Source: Pelargonium cotyledonis
Lineage: Eukaryota > Streptophyta > Magnoliopsida > Geraniales > Geraniaceae
Assembly (NCBI GenBank): GCA_036897625.1
Contig: JAYMTA010000038.1
Span: forward strand, 1 to 60,789
Direction: 5' to 3'
DNA length: 60,789 nt
In this document: positions 29,569-42,800 of the stretch, in pieces
Layout: each line of letters begins with the position of its first letter
Numbering within the stretch: position 1 is the stretch's first letter
Translations under genes and position numbers: made by a program
The notes under the pieces: model-generated
The model's database searches: none
The model's input: the letters and a program-made list of their open reading frames with translations, nothing else
What the model was told of the DNA's origin: nothing

Positions 29569-32500
29569 ATGGACGAGTCCGCTCGGAATCGACCCTTGAC
29601 TCGCCGCCGCTACCCCTGGGGCCGCCACATCGGATTCACCGCGGGCCCCCCCACATCGGACGCCCGCCGGCGAGCCCCGACAACCTCTCCTTCTCCCACC
29701 ACAAAACGACGACGTCGGTGGTGTCGGCGACTAAGACGACGCTTAATCGGAAGCACGAGACGACGTCTTCTACGACGATTCTCTCGAAGCCCAGAAGCCC
29801 TAGCGTCCCGAATTCGCCGCAGAGCTGCAAATCCGTCCTGTCATTGCCGGGTCGGATCCACCCTCGCCGGATCTTGTCTCCGGGTAGGGTTTCCCCGATC
29901 GACCCAGACCACGTCGCAGAAGAAATCGGCCTCAGCCCATCTCCGGCGGTGGGACCGGCGCCGCCGTTGCGATCTCAGAGCTTTCGAGCTCCTCCGGATG
30001 TTTCGTCCGGGTCGGGTTGTGATGTGAGCGGAGTGTTCGATTTGAGGCTCAATTTGAGAGGCAAAAACGGATCTTGTTTGGTTCTGGAGCTGAATTCCGA
30101 GGTTTTGAGTGCGAATTCAGATGTTTTCGCCGGGTTCATATCAGAGCAGAGGGAGGGTTCAGTTTCGGATGGTTCTTCGGGTTCAAGAATATGTAGGATT
30201 GAGGTTCCAGAGGTGGAGAATTTGGTGGTGTTTAAAGAGACAATTGAGCTGATGTTTGAGGAGGACATCACAAAGCGCCTCATGAAGATTGGTGTGTATC
30301 GATCCATCGATATACTTGAGGTTAGTGTTTGTTGATTTGATTTGATTGTTGTCTCGGGCTCGTGTTTGTTTACATTCATTTCTAATGCTCTGTTCTTTGA
30401 ATTTTTTGTGTTTTGTTTGTTATTAGGTTGTGGATTATATCTACATTTTGCATAATGGAATGTCTTGATTTGTGTGTCGTTTCGTTGAAATACTATGTTT
30501 GAGATTGATGATCATAGTTTCTTGGTTTATATGGAAATATGATCGTACCTGATGTTGGCATTTTGTATAATGGAATGTCTTGATTTGCTTTTTGTTATGT
30601 TAAAATACCATGTTTGAGAAAGGCGAATCTGCGAATGTAGTTTCTTTCACTGGTAAAAATGTGTTTAGTTTATATGGAAATATGATCATACCATTAGTTT
30701 GATTCAATTATATGGAAAATTTTGATAGTTTATATGGAAATATGATTGGTACCTTTGCAAGGGAAAACATACAATTAGTGTGAAACATACTAAAGTTTGC
30801 AACTTGTGGCTTCGGTTTAACTTTTTCCTAATTAAAATGGTGTTTTGCAAAATGCACAAAATTTGACTAGTTTATATGGAAATATGATCTTTCAACTTTT
30901 TTCTAATTAAAATGGTATTTTGTGGTATGCACATGTTAAGAGGATATGCATGTGTTTTGTAAACTCGCCGTGCTTCCTTCAAATTTAGCATGATTGCTTT
31001 TCCTTGTAATATTTGAGTTGGTGAATTCCTTGGTGTATCTTAAGTATTACTGGGATAAGCGAGAGCAGCTTTTGTGGTTCTCAAGTCTCGGACAGACAGA
31101 ACTAATCAATTCCATTGTTGTGTTGTGTCCAACCCGAACCAAAATGGTTGGGGTTTGGACAATCAAATGACAAATGAAGACTTTAAAGTGACATTTCTTT
31201 CTTAGACTTTATTAACCCACCAAGTGACAAATTGCATAAGACTAAACGATACACTCCGTGGATTCATTTTATGGTTTACTGGTTTTGCACCATCATTTTG
31301 GTATAATCACATACTGTAGGCACAGGCACAAGCCCATATGTCGTTTATCTTAGTTTGTCTTTATTGAGTGTAGTGTGGCGGCGGTGATGTATGCTATAAT
31401 TTATCATGCCAGATGCTTTAGTGGGTCAGTTTTAGATATTTGTGTACAGCATTTATGTCTTCAAAGGGGAATAATATAAATGCATATTGTTAAGGTGAAT
31501 GCATAGGAATAATATAAATCCTTGTAATCATGATTTTGTAACAATACATAAATTGTGAATTTAGATGAAGTGCTGGATGTATATGCTGAAAGAGATATAC
31601 TAATTTTGTAGAGAAACAATTGTGAAAGCTTAACTAGCATAACCAAAAAACATTTCTTCTATTATCTTTAATTGCTCATTTTGTGTTCTCTTGGTGTTAC
31701 TAGGTATCGGCAAGCATCATGTTCACTAAGGGTGTCTTGTCTTGCTTGAAGTACCTTGAAGCTGTTCCATGGTCCGAGGATGAAGAGGAGAAATTGAGGA
31801 GCCTGTTTACGAGGTTCAAGTTTGATGATGTGGCTACTAGAGACATTATGGCAAGACTTTACATGATTGACTCTGCAGATTCTCAGGAAACTTTAGCCAC
31901 ACAGCTTGTTTGGTCTATCACCAGTTGTGTTGATAACAATGCGAGGAATGAGCTGAAGTCATTAGTCAAGGGTCTCCTGTGCAAGAGCTCGGTTTATGAA
32001 AAGGACCAACCTGATCTAAAAGACGATCTCTATGTTGTTTGTGAGTCCTGTGTTGGTTCACTAGTTGGTCTTTTTGGGGAGGCGTCGGAGACTAGTTCTC
32101 CGAGTGAGAGGCGGGTGGAGAAGGGAAACGACAAGCCTATGATCGAGCGCATTTCTAGACAGGTTGATAACATCAATTGGCTGCTCGAAATCTTGCTTGA
32201 GCGACATATGGCTGAGGAGTTTGTGGATTTGTGGGGAAATCAGGGAAAGTTAATTAAAATGCATGAAACTGTGTCGCCAATGGTCCGGTATGAGATCAGC
32301 CGGGTTTCAGCGGCTTTGTTCATTGCAATGGGGACCCGAAAATTGCAATGCCGGTCAGAGTCAAGAGCAAAACTTGTCCAGTCTTGGTTCAGCCCAATGC
32401 TGTCAGACTTTGGCTGGCTACAAAGACGGAGAAAGGGTCTTGACATGAAAGCGTTGGAAGAAGCTATGGGTCTAACGCTGCTCACACTTTCTTTGCGGCA

Positions 32501-32642
32501 GCAATATACGCTGTTTATGGAGTGGTTCCGAAGTTTCTCGAAAAATGGTACCGAGTGCCCTAACCTTAGCAAAGCTTTTCAGATTTGGTGGCGCAGATCG
32601 TTCGTTAGAGGCTCAGAATCTCATGTCGTTGAGTTCAGGTAA
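29569..32642 (+). CDS. BTB/POZ domain protein (At2g13690/At1g63850 type) with N-terminal frameshift
   Basis: The conserved body is encoded by an exon ending at 30320 (CTTGAG|GTTAGT) and exon 2 31704-32642, in phase. From the first in-frame Met (29718) it is 513 aa. It has a BTB-like region (SCLVLELNSEVLSANSDVF through KETIELMFEE and GVYRSIDILEVSA), then an alpha-helical C-terminal region ending FQIWWRRSFVRG, typical of this plant family. Such BTB proteins are thought to be CUL3 adaptors; Arabidopsis At2g13690 was listed as PRL1-interacting factor G (from memory). A better start by context is GCCGCCATGG at 29569. Its frame reads MDESARN and HIGFTAGPP but then turns into an Arg-rich frame. The true frame resumes at about 29664 with PPASPDNLSF. 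A one-base loss in the C-rich stretch near 29661-29666 would explain this: allele, error, or a shorter real start. Confidence 0.85.
30440..30935. repeat. Repeated motifs in the BTB intron
   Basis: GTTTATATGGAAATATGAT occurs four times exactly (30525, 30668, 30728, 30870). ATAATGGAATGTCTTGATTT occurs twice, and TTCTAATTAAAATGGTNTTT twice. Spacing is irregular. Confidence 0.8.
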
Positions 32643-32659
32643 CTTGTGAACTATCATCT

Positions 32660-32750
32660 CCATTTTTTTTTTTTTTTTAAGAACGCCACCTTGGAGTGGT
32701 GGGGGGTTTGGCCGGGCCCCTACCTGTTTTATTAAAATAAAGTAAAAAAA
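32660..32750 (-). repeat. Possible SINE/LINE 3' end
   Basis: A T13 run is followed by AAGAACGCCACCTTGGAGTG and a G/C-rich stretch GGTTTGGCCGGGCCCCTACC. Read on the minus strand this is a GC-rich end followed by poly(A), as in retroposon tails. The extent on the other side is unclear. Confidence 0.4.
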
Positions 32751-32889
32751 AAAGTACAATTACGGAGGGGTACGTCATGAGCCTTACCTCCTCATAATGA
32801 GCACCTAAGACATAGGCTATACGTAATGCATGCAGTATAAGAAAAATTACATAAACAATTTACCGCTACAAACATAAATACGAGTTAAG

Positions 32890-33320
32890 CCAATAACGTG
32901 ATCAACTATGTGAAATTGTTGTAGCTGTTGTTGGAGCATATATGCATCATAATGTCTATCAGATCGTGTCTTAATTTTTTATAGAGCACGATTACTGATT
33001 ACCAATGCCGGATTCTAACAGAAAATTGAGATTCTGAAACAAATTAAGTCAATAACGTAATTATCGTAGCTGTTGTTGGAGCATAAATGCATCGTAGTTT
33101 CAATGAGATTGTGTCGTAGTCTTTTGTGCATTGTAACTAACTACTAATGCCGGATTCTAACCAAAAAATTGAGATTCTGGAACAAATCATGCTGATAACG
33201 TAAATCAACTGCGTGAGATTGTTGTAGCTGTTGTTGGACCATAAATGCATCATAATTTCTATGAGATTTTGCTGTAATCTTTTGTGCACTGTAACTAATT
33301 ACTTATGCCAGTGTCAAATC
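32890..33320. repeat. Three-copy tandem repeat, about 145-158 bp
   Basis: GTAGCTGTTGTTGGA recurs at 32921, 33066 and 33224. Each is followed by CATAAATGCATC-like and AATGCCGGATTCTAAC-like blocks. Confidence 0.85.
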
Positions 33321-33879
33321 GTCAGATTGATCATCTCAATCTGCATATGTTTTGTTCCCTTCCTTGTTTAGGATGTGCATATGGTTTCTCTCAGTTTCTT
33401 TCTGATAGGTTGTCCAATGCACGAGACTTCTACTATTAGGAGTCTGAAGATGGTCATTTATGCACGCTCCTACCTTTATAGAGAGAATGTTTCTTGAATA
33501 TTGACTTGATAACACGATTTCATCGGATCTCCGTTGCGGACCCAAAGCAACATTGTCAAGATCCTGAGCTACATGGTTGACTATATATCTTCTTCCTTAT
33601 CAACTATTCCTCATGTCTAGGGTTAGTTTCTACCATAGTCAATGGAGGAATAAGCTTCCTGTAGCATTGATACATAGGGCACTGTATGCATAAGGACTCA
33701 CAATTGTACCTTGCTATTTGGGGCACGGGCCTAAACAGGCTGGGCTAGAAAACACGCATGCCAATCATGTTACTCTTCATCAGCCTTAACGTGCATCTTC
33801 ACTTAATGAGGCAAGCTAGGACCGATACATAGTTTCAAAATAAGAATGCATGAAGTTTTTGTCTCTCTCCGTTTTAGGC
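33321..33879. other. Intergenic, nothing recognised
   Basis: Medium-complexity sequence without a coding chain. It may be part of the repeat-rich spacer after the BTB gene. Confidence 0.4.
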
Positions 33880-34215
33880 TCGTGGCCCATATTTCTAGGT
33901 CTACTCACAAGTCACAATGGTGGGAGCTTGCACACTAGATCGCCTTTGTACAAGGATCCAGATTAGTGCAAGTTTGTACACTAGATAACCTTTCTATTCT
34001 GGATTTGATTTATGTACACGAATCCACAATGGTGCAAGTTTGTGCACTGGATCACATTTTTATTCCTAAACTGATATATCTACGAGAATCCACAATCGTA
34101 GAAAAACCTGCAGTGTATCACCTTTTTTATTCCTGAACTGATGTATGTATATAAGGACCCACAATGGTGGAACACTGAGCACTGAATCGTCCATTTATTC
34201 TTGAACTAACGAACA
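33880..34215. repeat. Degenerate tandem repeat, about 70-bp unit
   Basis: Five units share a (C/T)CCACAATGGTG(C/G)AAG-like start, GCAC(A/T)(A/G)GATC in the middle and TTTTTATTC(C/T)TGAACT at the end. Confidence 0.65.
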
Positions 34216-34411
34216 CAAGATCATCTCGATTTGAACCAATCACAAGCCACGTTACCAACAATGAATTTGCATTGAGATTCACAACATTGTTTCACAATAA
34301 GCATAGTTTTTCATGAATTACAACCACTTACACTTATGTATGCCCAAAATGAATCATGGTCAAAACCCACATGATATTTTCTTTACTTTTTTGCCCTTGA
34401 TTGACTTTGTC

Positions 34412-35567
34412 TCATACTTCTATGTACTTCTCAATGGTTGCAGTTAGGGTTGACTTTGGAACTGCACCAATGACACTCTCCTTCTTCTCCCCATTCTTGA
34501 AGAGTAGCACAGTTGGGATGCTCCTAATGCCACACTGTGTGGCAATGGTGGGACAATCATCAGTGTTGACTTTGTAGCAGGCAAGCTTTCCGGCGTACTC
34601 CTTGGCAAGTTCATCGATCACCGGAGCTATCATCCGGCAAGGTCCACACCAAGGTGCCCAGAACTCAACTAGAACTGGGCTCTCACTGGCAACAACAAGA
34701 GTGTCCCAGCTTGAATCTGTCACCACTAGCACTGAAAGTGCCAAGAACATGGACAAAATAGAGAGTAGTTAAATTTGTGTGTAGTTTCTTTGACAAGAAT
34801 CATGGAAAAATGTGAAGTTTGTCTAGTTTTTGATGTATGGATAGATATAGTAGGACAAGTAATGTGAACCCTAATGTATAGGTTGGTGCAACTGGTAAAT
34901 GAGTCCTTTTCAAAAACTTTCTGTCTTGGATCTGAGACTCGATTTTACAACTCCATTTCAGTTTCAAAATAAGTGTCATCTCAGAGTTTTCGTGAAGACT
35001 CACTCTCAGCATTATTTTGATGACATTAACAAATATTGCTAATGTGTGAGAACTCACTCTCACGTTTCATACTCTCAACATAAACAAATATTACTATCGT
35101 GTCAAGATTCCCGTCATACTTGCAACATTAACGATTATTACTGTTCCATCGAGACTCACTCTCACATGTCATATTACCGTCATCAACAAATATTACTATT
35201 ACATCAAGACTCGCTCTCACGCATCATACTCCCGTCATCAACAAATATTACTATCAAAACTCGCGTCATAATCCCGACATCAACAAATATTACTATTGCA
35301 TCAAGACTAACTCTCACAAATATATTCAGGTTAAGGAAAAGGGAAAAAAAGGTTGATACCTTCATTGGCAGCTCCCTGAGCTTTGCAGACAATGCTGGAT
35401 TTGAGGAACTTTCTATTAACCAAAGAAGAAGACATCTTCAAGCTTCTGCTGGTACAAGGCAAATTGAAGCACCTGTGCTTGTTGGAGTGAACATGCTCCA
35501 TCCCCAAAACACCAGCACCTCTGGTTGTGGATATGGTGCTCAGATTCATGCATGCATTGGAAGCCAT
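34412..35567 (-). CDS. Thioredoxin m, chloroplastic
   Basis: Two exons, 35567-35360 and 34731-34412 (GT-AG, phase 1), give 175 aa, the usual length. Residues 1 to about 66 are a Ser/Thr- and basic-rich transit peptide with the SSIVCKA cleavage-region motif seen in m-type thioredoxins. The mature domain has the redox site WCGPC at 97-101, the cis-Pro loop RSIPTVLLF, and the family C-terminus IGAVPKSTL...IEKYIEV. Thioredoxin m is reduced by ferredoxin-thioredoxin reductase. It activates stromal targets such as NADP-malate dehydrogenase and Calvin-cycle enzymes in the light. The subtype (m1, m2, m4) is not resolved. The intron holds a minisatellite. Confidence 0.96.
34985..35330. repeat. Minisatellite in the thioredoxin m intron
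   Basis: About six units of 45-65 bp are built from AAGACTCACTCTCAC, CATACTCCCGTCAT and CAACAAATATTACTAT. Later units are more alike than earlier ones. Confidence 0.85.
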
Positions 35568-35684
35568 TTCTTCACAAACCCTAGAAAATTTTCTTCTTTT
35601 CTGTGTGATTTTGGGGTGTGTTGTTGAGGTTGAACTTGAAGCTCAGGAGAGAAATGTGATAAGGTGAGATTTTTGTTTTGAAAA

Positions 35685-35691
35685 TTTTATA
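35685..35691 (-). promoter_or_regulatory. Likely TATA box of the thioredoxin m gene
   Basis: TATAAAA on the minus strand, about 120 bp upstream of the ATG. Confidence 0.45.
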
Positions 35692-36844
35692 TTATTTTTA
35701 ATGTTTTTTTTTAGTGGATATGGGTCTTGTTTCTTTGTTGGAATGTAAGGTGCTTAGGTGTTTTGGCGCTTATGTGGATGAGAATTGCCTCAAAACTACA
35801 ATGGATTGACTCTTTTGCCACAAGACATGACTGGCTCTAAATGCACTAGGAGTTGAAGAATTCTAAGAGAATTTTTTTTTTCTTTTTTTTTTCTTTTGTA
35901 GATACTAGATATTGATATTGAGATTATATATATTTTTTTATCTAGTATATGACATTTAAAAGCAAAAGTAATATTGGTTGATTTTTAAAACGTTTCTACA
36001 ACAATTTTTCTGAAAATTGCGTCACTTTGGCCCATCAATTATTCAAATAAAATTCGCAAATAACAATTTAAACCTGTACCCAAAGACACCCACAATTTTG
36101 CAAAGTTTGGTTGCATAAAATAGAGTGTATTGGTTTTCGGCTAAGGTTGTTTTTGACAAATTGCAAGTCAAGTAGGGCAAACTTTCATCGTCCGAGTATT
36201 ATGTGGATCAGATTTAGATTAAGACTTTTCTCGAACTAAGTTGACTATTTGAATCTAAATCAACGGACATCCTAAAATCGATGCAGCTGATATTCGATTT
36301 GATCCGATCAATTTTGAATCAAATTGGATTTGACAAACTTGTTCATTTACACTAAAAATCTAGAACTTATCCAATCCGACCTAAATAAATATAACCATAA
36401 CCTCTTTGAGAACAAATTCGGATTGCTATTTTTCCTATCCAAATGGCCACCTCTAGTTTTTCACAATGGAATATATGCAAACACAATACTTTTGTTTACT
36501 AGAAACATTCCTTTCATTGATCATTTGATATATTAAATATTTGTATTACATCTTTTCCAAACTCCATTGTAAAACAAATTACTTACACAACTAACTATAC
36601 AACATGAAGAAATTAACATCAACTATTGTTGAAGCATTATATGACCAATGTAGGAACTCACAACTATAAGACCCCCCAAAAAGAAACTCAGAGATTTTCT
36701 ATATACCAACTACAAGAGAAGATTTGGAGGCAAAAGCTTAGCTTACCAGTTTCGAGCTTTTTGCAGTAAAATCTCCATTTCTTCTCTGCTTATCAGAGAC
36801 TCAATATCAACAAAGTCTCCAACATTATAATGTCTCTTCCTTTC
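35692..36844. other. Intergenic between thioredoxin m promoter and callose synthase 3' UTR
   Basis: AT-rich, no coding chain. The last 200-300 bp are probably 3' UTR of the callose synthase gene. Confidence 0.45.
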
Positions 36845-39800
36845 TCAGTTGTTCTTCTTTCCACCAGCAAGAATACGTTGGATCTGAAGTCCTCGGCTGA
36901 AGGCTTGGTTGAACAGAAGTCGGGTTTGAAACTCGGATACAAATGGGAACCAAGCGAGGATTGCTACTGGCGCAAAGATAATCAGACCCATTAGGTACTC
37001 GTAGCCTCTTGCTAAGGCCTTGACAGAGCCCCACATCCCGAGGGCCTTTGTTAGTGGCCTACATGCTTGTGCTATCTGCAGATCATGCAGAATCCGAAGT
37101 GTTATTAGCATGAGAATGGTATGAAAGGAAATGTATATGGTAATGCAAGTTTATGATGGGAAGTTTTCGGGATATTGTTGTTAGTATAGAATGAAACAAA
37201 GAAAAAACTCAGAGATGATTCTGTAAAATGAGTAAAGGGAAGATTGATTTGAAAGCACATAATGTAAGGATTGATCTCTGTGAAGTACATAAAACAACAA
37301 AAGTTGCATATTTGGGCAAGTAAGCAAAGTCTGGATGGCTTGGAAATCGAATTTCGTTATCAAAATTCAGAAGTTTAGTGAAAGTTAACGTTAATGAATG
37401 ATGGGAGATTCTCGGGATATTCTTACTATGGAACGGAACGAAGGAACTCAAGTTGGTGTCAGTAAAATGAGTTGATTTGAAAGCATAATGAAGGATTGAT
37501 CTATTTCAATTAGTAACCAGAATCCAAAAGAGTTTTGTATGAGCTTATGCAAATGCATGAACGAAACTGAGGAAGTATAGAAAAGATGAGAAACATACTT
37601 GCAGAAGTGCCCATCCTGTGGGCAAGAAGGCTAGAAGACTAGCAAATATGTCTCCAAGTGTGAGGCTAAGGAATGTGAATAGAAGGATGAGAGCAGCGAT
37701 GAATCCGATAAATAGACACAGCTTTAGTAGTCTGAAGAGGAGCTGAAAATCTGCGCTGAACTTCTTTCTGCCCATGGAAACAATCTGCATTTTAAACACA
37801 CACATGTTTTTGAGACAAGGACTATAGCAATGTCAAGAACTCAGATGCTCTAATTTGATAATTTTCTTGAATTCGAGAACTACCTTTAATATGACCACCA
37901 CAGCAAGAATGACCAGCCACGACAGGCCATAAACCTGGAATCACAAAACAACATGGGACAAGACAAAAGTTTTAATTTTTTCTTGTTCTGAAAATTATCA
38001 GAATCTACATTAGAGTAGCATTTAGATGGAAAGATTTAGAAGAATGGATTCAACTTTCAAGTATCAGGGCCTAAACTCCTAGGTATCATTGCAAAGATCA
38101 GTTACAATTATGTTTCAACTTTCAAGTACCGAAACCTTAAGAACTCCAAAACTAGCATTAGAGTTGTGAATCAAAGTGGAAGAAGAAGAGAGATCAGATA
38201 CTCACAATGATGCTCGTATTGTTACTGGTCATGTGGAGATGATAAACAATTCCATACTGATAGATGAAAAAGCGAAGAGAGAGAACAATCTCCCAGAATC
38301 GTCCCAAAAATCCAGTGTGCTGCAGATGCTCTTGTTCCTCGTCCCACCAGGACTCCCAGCTCTTGTTTGCTGGCACACCAATACCACCTCCACTGTTTAT
38401 CCACTTGGACCAATCCTCCCAGTCTTCAACAATTTTTAGCCATTCAAATCCCGAAGGGTTGAAAAGAAAAGGAGCAAACAACCAAGAAGCAACCATGAAC
38501 CAGATCGAGCCTGTGATGAGCATGTACGCTACAGAATCAATGAATGCTGAACCATAAATGTTGTAAGCAATAAGCAATATCATTAGCTCCAGTCCCTTCA
38601 CGAAGTGGCTCCTTGAGTACATCCTGTAGTTGTCTGCAAACTTCTCGTGACGAACCACAAAGCCACGCCCAGTTGGTCTGTACTTAGCTCCACCGTGGAG
38701 GATTGTGCGCCCAAAGTAATGGACCTTGGTCCCGAGAGAGAAAGTGAAGAACACGGGAGATAGCTGAAGCTGCATGATTATGAAATCACTCAAAGCAGTT
38801 CTGAAACCTCTCTCCAACCCGATCTCCATGATCATGGGCAAGGTCATCAATAAACCGAGCTGAACAACAGACTCCGAAGCCATGGCTGCTTTTAGAGGAT
38901 CGTCTCTTTTATTCCTGGCACGCCTAACTATTGATGCCTCCATTCCACTAAGAGCAAGGTATAGCTTACCATACAAGAAGACATAGACAGTGAGGACAAC
39001 CAGCTGCATAACAAAGTGAAAAAGTTGTTACTTGGAATGTTCGATGGCAAAAAAAAATAAATCAAATTTTCATTTCAAATGATGATATTTACCATGGCAC
39101 TGATATAAAATCCAGTTGTTGTGAAGTAACATGACAGCATGCGAAAGAAGTCGAAGCGATGGCCTAATCGATAGATATCCCGACTGAGTGTCTGCTCTCC
39201 ATTACCACAAGCTACTTTTGCTTCAAAGAGTGAAATTTGGTTAAGCCCAACATCTCGACCCTTCCCCACTTGGATATACTCATGGTGAGTAACATTCCCT
39301 CGTCTAAGTGTTGAATTGAAACCTATAGAGAAAAATATATACTGAGAAGTAATCGAATGACATTTATATCCCTGTCATTGTATATGTTTCAAGAAGCATA
39401 CCAGCAAATATGTCCTCGCTTAAGTTGATGCCACGAGAACCTTTGCTGATGCCACCACGGGTAATGTGGAAGAGCCTATCGAAAACATCCGGATGACCAT
39501 AATGGAAGCGAACCCTACAGCCAAGGAAACAATATAACTATGACAAATGAATTTCATCAAAAAAAGGAACTAAAATGGTGCATTTTAACTACATGGTGAA
39601 CTGCTGAGCTATACAACTTTTTTTTCTTTTCGCTTACAACTAATTCTGCACATTCATAGATCGGCAAAGCACTGGAAATTCATTTTGGATTCTAAGAATC
39701 TTAATTTTGTTGTTTGTCAAATAAACTATGTTCTTGCATAGATTCATTATGAGCAAGAACTAAGGACAAAACTGGCATTGAAATAGTCTTGTAATTTGTA

Positions 39801-42800
39801 AGACGTGCGTACTTCAAGGGTCTTGCAAGAACTCTTTGACCAATAGTGACAAAGCTTGTTTCTTGATTTGACATGAACCAAGCCAAAGAAGAAACACTGC
39901 AGAACAGATACAAGCGTATCAAAAATAAGCACAATAGCAGCCTATAAGTTAAACTCCAAAATAGTAAACAAAGCATCTACCTGCCAGTAAAGATGTGCTC
40001 ACGAACACCTAGAATAGAAGGTGGACGCAATCCATGGTTCTCGTTAAATTCTTCCAGAAGGTTGCGCATTTTAAAAGCTTCTTCCAAATAATTGTCCTAC
40101 AATGACGCGCTAACATATCAGAACTTACCGAAAGAAATCTGGATAAAAATGTGGTATACTCGTATCTGGAAAAACTTACCTGATTCATGTCAATGGCCTG
40201 AAGAGCTTCCCCTCGAGTGAAAACTATAGCATGGTTCTGATTTTCAGGCTTTCCTTCTCCCACCTTTGCTGAACCCGGCAATTTGATGCGGAAGATTTCC
40301 TTGAGAGGGTAAATAAGAAAATCAGCCTTCTGTACTTTAAGTTAACATGGTCTATGTGGGACGCATATGAAAGTAAAATTACCTGGTCAATGTTTTCAAC
40401 GGCTTTAACCAACACAGAATAATAAACTTTATGCCCCTTCCCATTACTATCTCTTTCTTCAAGTTCATCAATGTATGCCACGCGAAGAGAGGGATTGCTG
40501 TGTGGGAAGCACCCGGAATAAAAAAAAAAAAAACTATGCAAAAGGAACTCTAACAAATATTTGAAATGATGGTTTTATCAGATGGAAAACTTACTTAACC
40601 ATCAAATTCAGAATGTCTGTGGCACGGCGATCTCCATTCCGCTTCTGTAAGCCATAGTTCTGGCACGTAGCAATGTATAGGAATTTCATGTCTGCAACTG
40701 CCTCTAATTGAGCATACGTGGATCTCTGACTTTTCTTGTCTTCTTCCGATGGCATTGAGATGGCTTTGTAGCCTTCTAACATTTCTGTTCACAGTTGAAA
40801 CAGTGAGATATGCATACACAAGTCAATCATAAAAGAACCTAAAATAAAACGCCTGGCAGACAGTTCATGAATACCCAAATTAGAAGCATTCACTTCAAAT
40901 CCTATTAATTAAATCCTAATGTGATTGAAGCTAAGGAGCATCTAATCACACAGATCATGAATCTTTTCAAATAAGCTTTAATAGTTATAAGAATATATAA
41001 TCCATGTGAAGAAAGATATAGTGCTCTTACCCTTTTCAGTAGCCATGTCAAGAAAAGCCTGAAGCTTCAAAGCCCGTCGGTAGTACATCATCCCTCTCAC
41101 TGCAATGCAAGTAATCATCAATATTAGAGGATCAGCTCAACTAAAAAGCTTAAATTGATAGTTATATTCTGACATGAGACCACGCCTGGCTTAGAAGGAG
41201 AAGAGGAGATAAAGCCCAAAGAGACATTATGACCTTGCATTAGAACTTAAGAGAGATTGACCGTTTGGTACAAACTCAGATACCATTTTAGAGAACCAAC
41301 TCATCTAAAAGTTTAAGTTTTATATTCGAACAATAAGTTTCAGTAACAATCACAGACAAAAATTCAGAAATCGAAACTTCGTAATGCATCTTTACCTGTC
41401 CTGCAGAGGGTTTGCCCTCTAAGTGAGGCCCAATGGCGAAGTTGCAAGATGTTCTCTTCATTTTCCCACACCTCACTTTCTTTTTTGCAATTAAGTCGCT
41501 CTATGAAGTTATTCCACTCATCTAATAAAACCAGAACATGGTAACCAAAATACTATTTAAGCACTTCAAAGTCATGCAAGTATAAATATATATTACTATG
41601 GATGTTGCAATGCACCTGGGTAGATCTTTTGCAGGTAGTATATGATTGATACACCATCTTCATTCTCCATCTCAAGATCAGATTTGGAATAAACAGTTTC
41701 CTCACTATAGTATGGAGTCATGACACTGTCAATGACAAGAAACAGCATAATGATGTAATTGAATATTTCAGCACCTTGAGAGCTTAAGGTAATTTTCGTA
41801 TGGCAACTCAAATGTAAAAGACAATAACCAAAAGAAGATAGCTCCAACATTTATTTTGAAAGAACAGACCTTACGGAATTACTAGTGTTCTATAAATAAA
41901 TAAATAAATGAACACACACATATAGAGAGAGCAGACCTGAATGATAGCATCTTGCGGACGCGAGGAGCACGTGGCATATCCATAAACAATGAATTTGTAA
42001 AGAATGCGATTCTTCTTTGTGCTTCGAGGTTTGTTGGTACATCAGTGGCAGATTCTTTCACCGTCAAAAGGAGATAGAGGCGTTTAATCTGAACCAACAA
42101 TAGGCAAAAACAAAAATGCAATATTTGTTAGAAAACTTAATGATATATCTAGTATAGAGTATACGTATTAGGCTGGAGATAGGTACCTGTTCATCCCATT
42201 GTGCTGTAACCACTGGAGGGAACTTAATAGCAGGCTTTGGATCGATGCCAGCAAAAAGTTGCCGTCCAGAATCCTTGCTACTATGGCCAAGTTCTACCAC
42301 TTCCCTGCAAAATCAAACAGACAAGAATGGTAGGAACTCTTAACTCTTGTCAAAGAGACATTATAGCATAATCTTTATAACAATCCAACTAATCTGAAAC
42401 AAAGCCACAGACCGGATTTCGTTCACCATCAAATCCCGGGTTACTACTTCTAACATGTCTTGCAGTAGCAAGACCACTGAATCTCGTTTAGAAGAATCTC
42501 CATCTTTCTGTAGCATGAAAAGGAAGTGGTAAGTTGTTTTCTTTTCTTTTTACCATGAAAGGATGTGATAAGCTTACTATAGATAATATTGAGCAACAAT
42601 ATTTACACGTAAAAGCTAAACTGCAAATCTGATTAAAACTATTCAAGAGATAGCTCACCAAGATGCCAACAAGCTCAACGACTTTGTAGATGAGTGTGGG
42701 TAAATAAGCCATTCTAAAATTTGCAAGAAATGTATTCTTTGAAATGTTACTTTCAATTTCTTTGATGATGATGCCAATAATCCTGTTTCAAGAGAATACC

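Noticed and set aside
29269-30027. 252-codon frame across the BTB leader
   Set aside because: Its first 100 codons are just leader sequence, and its end is an Arg-rich out-of-frame reading. Only the part around 29569-29660 may be a real N-terminus, noted as a frameshift.
35046-35627. 193-codon plus-strand frame across the thioredoxin m intron and exon 1
   Set aside because: It reads the minisatellite and the antisense of the transit peptide; no start context or homology.
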